Below, in pieces: positions 61,212-64,000 of a stretch of DNA of 64,000 nucleotides. Where the stretch lies: assembly GCF_015234355.1 (NCBI RefSeq), contig NZ_JADGMV010000005.1:124001-188000 (forward strand), given 5' to 3'. Made by a program: the position numbers and the translations under genes. Positions within the stretch are counted from its first letter, which is position 1; each line of letters begins with the position of its first letter. The DNA is from Psychrobacter sp. NG25. GTDB taxonomy: Bacteria > Pseudomonadota > Gammaproteobacteria > Pseudomonadales > Moraxellaceae. The notes beneath the pieces were generated by a model. It saw only the letters and a list, made by a program, of their open reading frames with translations, was not told the origin of the DNA and made no database searches.

Positions 61212-63782
61212 ATGAGCCATCATTCTTCATTATTTGACAGCTACAGTATTCGTCGTGTACGTCCACCTAAAAACAAAATCGGTACTAGCGCAAAGCATGA
61301 TAGTGCGATCAGTCATGTGATGGGCACTGCCACTTATGTCGATGATATGCTAAAGCCCCAAGGTACTTTGCATTTAGCCATCGGCAAGAGCACTCATGCG
61401 CATGCACGTGTATTGAGCATGGATCTGGACATGGTGAAAGCAGCCGATGGGGTAATAGATGTTATTACCTTTGAGGACATACCGGCTAAAACTGATATCG
61501 GCCCTGTCTTTGATGGCGATCCGCTGATGGTGGATAAGATTACAGAGTATGTGGGTCAGACACTGTTTGCCGTCGTTGCTACTAGCCATCGCGCGGCCAA
61601 AAAAGCCACGCTCAAAGCAGTTATAGAATATGAGCCATTACCAGCGATATTGACTATTGAAGACGCATTAAATCAAGAGCAGTTTGTGCGTCCGAGCCAT
61701 TTCATGACGCGCGGGGATGCTCAAGTAGCACTTGAATCTGCGTCTACTCGTATTGCAGGCCATATTCATATGCTAGGGCAAGAGCATTTTTATCTCGAAG
61801 GTCAGGTGTCATATGTGGTGCCTTGTGATGATGGTGGTCTGGAGGTTTACACTTCCTCGCAGCATCCTAGCGAAGTACAGCAGCTCGTTGCTGAAGTAGT
61901 CGATCTGCCTTTTCATGCAGTGACTACCGTCGTACGTCGAATGGGTGGTGGTTTCGGTGGTAAAGAAACGCAAGCCGCTGCTTGGGCTTGTCTGTGCGGT
62001 ATCGTGGCCAAACGCCATAATGTGCCAGTAAGTATACGTTTAGACCGTCAGGATGACATGGTAGTGACGGGTAAGCGCCACGAGTTTGCTAACCGATATG
62101 ATGTTGGTGTCGATGATGCAGGTCAAATAATTGGCGTAGATATGCAATTATCAGGACTGTGTGGTTATTCGCCTGATTTGTCTGATGCTATCGTCGATCG
62201 TGCGATGTTCCATTGTGATAATGCCTACTACTATCCAGCGGCACAGATAGCAGGTCATCGCTGTAAGACACACACCGTTTCTAACACGGCATATCGAGGT
62301 TTTGGTGGTCCGCAAGGGTTACTAACGGCTGAATATATGATGGATCATATCGCCTATACATTGGGAAAAGACCCGCTACAAGTACGATTAACGAACTTAT
62401 ATAAAGATGGTCAGAGCACCCATTATGGACAGCCGATTGAGCATTTTGATTTGGCCACGATTATGAAATCGCTGGCTGATGACAACGAGTACGATAAACG
62501 TCGTCAGCAGGTTACAGAGGCCAATAAAAAAGCAGAAGCCGAGGGCAGTGATAAGCGCTTAGGCCTTGCATTGACTCCTGTCAAATTCGGTATCTCGTTT
62601 ACCGTACAGCATTTGAATCAAGCAGGGGCGCTGGTACATATCTATACCGACGGTACTATCCAGATCAACCATGGTGGTACTGAGATGGGGCAAGGGCTAT
62701 ATGTCAAGATTGCCCAAATTGTTGCCAATGAATTCGATGTAGATTTGGACACTGTAAAAGTAACGGCGACACGTACAGACAAAGTGCCGAACACCTCACC
62801 AACAGCAGCTTCATCGGGTACAGATATTAATGGTAAAGCGGCACAAAATGCCTGTATTACCATTAAAGAGCGCTTGGTTGAGTTTGCTGCTGAGCATTTT
62901 GAAGTTGTTGCAAAGGACATTAGGTTTGAGAATAATCATGTCTATATTTCCGATAAAGCCACGCTTACTTTTGCTGAATTAACATTGCTGGCTTACCAGC
63001 ATCGTATTAGTTTGTCTTCGACTGGTTATTATAAAACCCCGAAGATTTTTTATGATCGCTCAAAAGCATGGGGTCGTCCATTCTTCTACTTTGCCTTGGG
63101 TGCATCGTGTTCAGAAGTCGAGATTGATATCTTAACGGGTGAGTATAAAGTACTGCGCTGCGATATCTTGCATGATGTTGGTCAATCCATTAATCCAGAT
63201 ATTGATATTGGTCAGATCGAAGGTGGCTTCGTTCAAGGGATGGGCTGGCTGACGGCGGAAGAACTGATTTGGGATAAGACGGGCAAACTCGCTTCCAATA
63301 GCGCGGCTAGCTATAAGATTCCAACGGCTCATGACTTACCAAAACAGTGGAGCGTGAAACTGTTCGATCGTAAGAATGAAGAGCAGACAATTTATAATTC
63401 TAAAGCGGTGGGTGAGCCACCATTTATGTTGGCTGCCAGCGTTTGGTGTGCGATTAACAATGCAATCGCAAGCTTAGGTGATTATAAGAAAAATCCAGAG
63501 TTGACCATGCCAGCGACGCCAGAGGCTGTACTAAAATCTGTGATGCGCATGCAAGGTCAAGCGTGGGAGATTGCTGATAAAGTAGATATGGACACTATTG
63601 AGAGCTTAACGTCAGTTAAAGATAATTACGGTATCGATGATGATCGCGTACAGCCGCAGCAAGTACCTCATGGCAAAGATATCAATCCGACAGAAACTGA
63701 AGGCCAGTTATTCGACGATCAGCCCGAGGCGATAAAAGATCCAAATGTATCAACGGCTAGGGGTCCTGCGCACGGTGAGTAA
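61212..63782 (+). CDS. xdhB: Xanthine dehydrogenase large (molybdopterin) subunit
   Basis: An 856-aa catalytic subunit. GTATYVDDM is at the N-terminus, RRMGGGFGGKETQAA is the molybdopterin-binding loop, and AYRGFGGPQG, GGTEMGQGLYVKI and KAVGEPPFMLA (catalytic Glu) follow. It pairs with XdhA in an alpha-beta arrangement as in Rhodobacter-type XDH. The C-terminal 70 residues (after the core) are polar and Gln/Asp-rich, longer than typical. The last codons overlap the start of xdhC. Confidence 0.96.
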   Translation: MSHHSSLFDSYSIRRVRPPKNKIGTSAKHDSAISHVMGTATYVDDMLKPQGTLHLAIGKSTHAHARVLSMDLDMVKAADGVIDVITFEDIPAKTDIGPVFDGDPLMVDKITEYVGQTLFAVVATSHRAAKKATLKAVIEYEPLPAILTIEDALNQEQFVRPSHFMTRGDAQVALESASTRIAGHIHMLGQEHFYLEGQVSYVVPCDDGGLEVYTSSQHPSEVQQLVAEVVDLPFHAVTTVVRRMGGGFGGKETQAAAWACLCGIVAKRHNVPVSIRLDRQDDMVVTGKRHEFANRYDVGVDDAGQIIGVDMQLSGLCGYSPDLSDAIVDRAMFHCDNAYYYPAAQIAGHRCKTHTVSNTAYRGFGGPQGLLTAEYMMDHIAYTLGKDPLQVRLTNLYKDGQSTHYGQPIEHFDLATIMKSLADDNEYDKRRQQVTEANKKAEAEGSDKRLGLALTPVKFGISFTVQHLNQAGALVHIYTDGTIQINHGGTEMGQGLYVKIAQIVANEFDVDLDTVKVTATRTDKVPNTSPTAASSGTDINGKAAQNACITIKERLVEFAAEHFEVVAKDIRFENNHVYISDKATLTFAELTLLAYQHRISLSSTGYYKTPKIFYDRSKAWGRPFFYFALGASCSEVEIDILTGEYKVLRCDILHDVGQSINPDIDIGQIEGGFVQGMGWLTAEELIWDKTGKLASNSAASYKIPTAHDLPKQWSVKLFDRKNEEQTIYNSKAVGEPPFMLAASVWCAINNAIASLGDYKKNPELTMPATPEAVLKSVMRMQGQAWEIADKVDMDTIESLTSVKDNYGIDDDRVQPQQVPHGKDINPTETEGQLFDDQPEAIKDPNVSTARGPAHGE

Positions 63783-64000
63783 TCTATCAGCGCCACAAAC
63801 ACCAGCATCACAAGCATCCGAGCCACACGTATCTGAGCCACAAATGTTATCGTGCTCAGCTGTACACTCGATGCCCTTGATACATTCGATGCGTTGGTAT
63901 GATGGGCTGGCACGATATCAGCAGCAGGGTATCGCACATATTTTGGCCACTGTCGTTGCTGTCAATGGTTCAGCGCCTCGAGAGTTGCAATCTAAAATGA
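63775..64000 (+). CDS. xdhC: XdhC-type molybdenum cofactor chaperone, N-terminal part
   Basis: Runs off the window. From GTG 63775, overlapping the xdhB stop by 8 bp, it reads to SMRWYDGLARYQQQGIAHIL and VVAVNGSAPRELQSKM, the N-terminal motif of XdhC (W.., QG.., TVV.v.GSaPRe..KM). XdhC binds and protects the molybdenum cofactor and delivers it to xanthine dehydrogenase. The first 35 residues are non-conserved; ATG 63844 or ATG 63871 are alternative starts. Confidence 0.88.
   Translation, partial: MSNLSAPQTPASQASEPHVSEPQMLSCSAVHSMPLIHSMRWYDGLARYQQQGIAHILATVVAVNGSAPRELQSKM

Noticed and set aside
1..64000. tRNA, rRNA, prophage or complete insertion sequence
   Set aside because: No cloverleaf-like segments with GTTCGAATC-type arms, no rRNA-like stretches, and no transposase or integrase frames were recognised.

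Overview
The window looks like a chromosomal segment of a gammaproteobacterium of the family Moraxellaceae, most probably Psychrobacter. This is inferred from moderate-to-low GC, the protein sequence style (Ser/Asp/Gln-rich linkers) and gene neighbourhoods such as cvpA-purF, bamD/rluD, dnaG-rpoD and yajC-secD-secF. No database search was possible. No tRNA, rRNA, CRISPR array, complete insertion sequence or prophage was recognised. Almost everything is housekeeping or transport; novelty is concentrated in intergenic DNA and one small accessory islet.

Layout. 1-6.7 kb (+ strand): the tail of a nitroreductase, gpsA, sixA, a small membrane protein, pyrD, cvpA and purF. 6.8-13.6 kb (- strand): azlC-azlD amino-acid exporter, a MATE transporter, and the yajC-secD-secF protein-export genes. 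14.2-21.2 kb: a CNNM/CBS membrane protein, a small exported protein, and two convergent lytic transglycosylases (MltD-like with seven LysM domains, MltF-like). A 1-kb gene-free stretch rich in hairpins follows. 22.2-31 kb: a NIF3-family protein, a DegS-type protease, then the class Ia ribonucleotide reductase set (yfaE-like ferredoxin, nrdB, nrdA). Here nrdB and nrdA are separated by a 123-aa unknown gene and an AT-rich islet with two unrecognised genes and a candidate small RNA. 31.4-35 kb (- strand): ybeD-like gene, bestrophin, and a marR-siderophore-interacting-protein-DUF2798 operon with duplicated operator-like palindromes. 35.2-44.4 kb: rpoD, dnaG, bamD (-), rluD and yfiH/pgeF (+). 44.5-51 kb: a YeeE/YedE sulfur transporter, a flavodoxin-like protein, a 41-aa lipoprotein, and tolQ-tolR-tolA-tolB without an adjacent pal. 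51.4-64 kb (+ strand): an AzgA-type purine permease, putA with a separate gene for the PutA C-terminal domain, a second NCS2 (xanthine/uracil type) permease, and xdhA-xdhB-xdhC (xanthine dehydrogenase; xdhC runs off the end).

How the genes fit together. The last 12 kb form a nitrogen/carbon scavenging block: two purine permeases and xanthine dehydrogenase handle purines, PutA oxidises proline. The most interesting signals are RNA-like: a 15-bp stem with one bulge enclosing further helices just upstream of the AzgA-type permease; an 8-bp perfect closing stem enclosing two hairpins upstream of the second permease; a long putA leader with a 12-codon ORF having a strong ribosome-binding site followed by a terminator-like hairpin; and a promoter/terminator pair bounding about 130 nt inside the nrd islet. 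All are read by eye and need covariance or transcript evidence.

Start codons were moved from the longest open frame where a better start (ribosome-binding site, family start, overlap with neighbour) was visible; this is stated in each entry.
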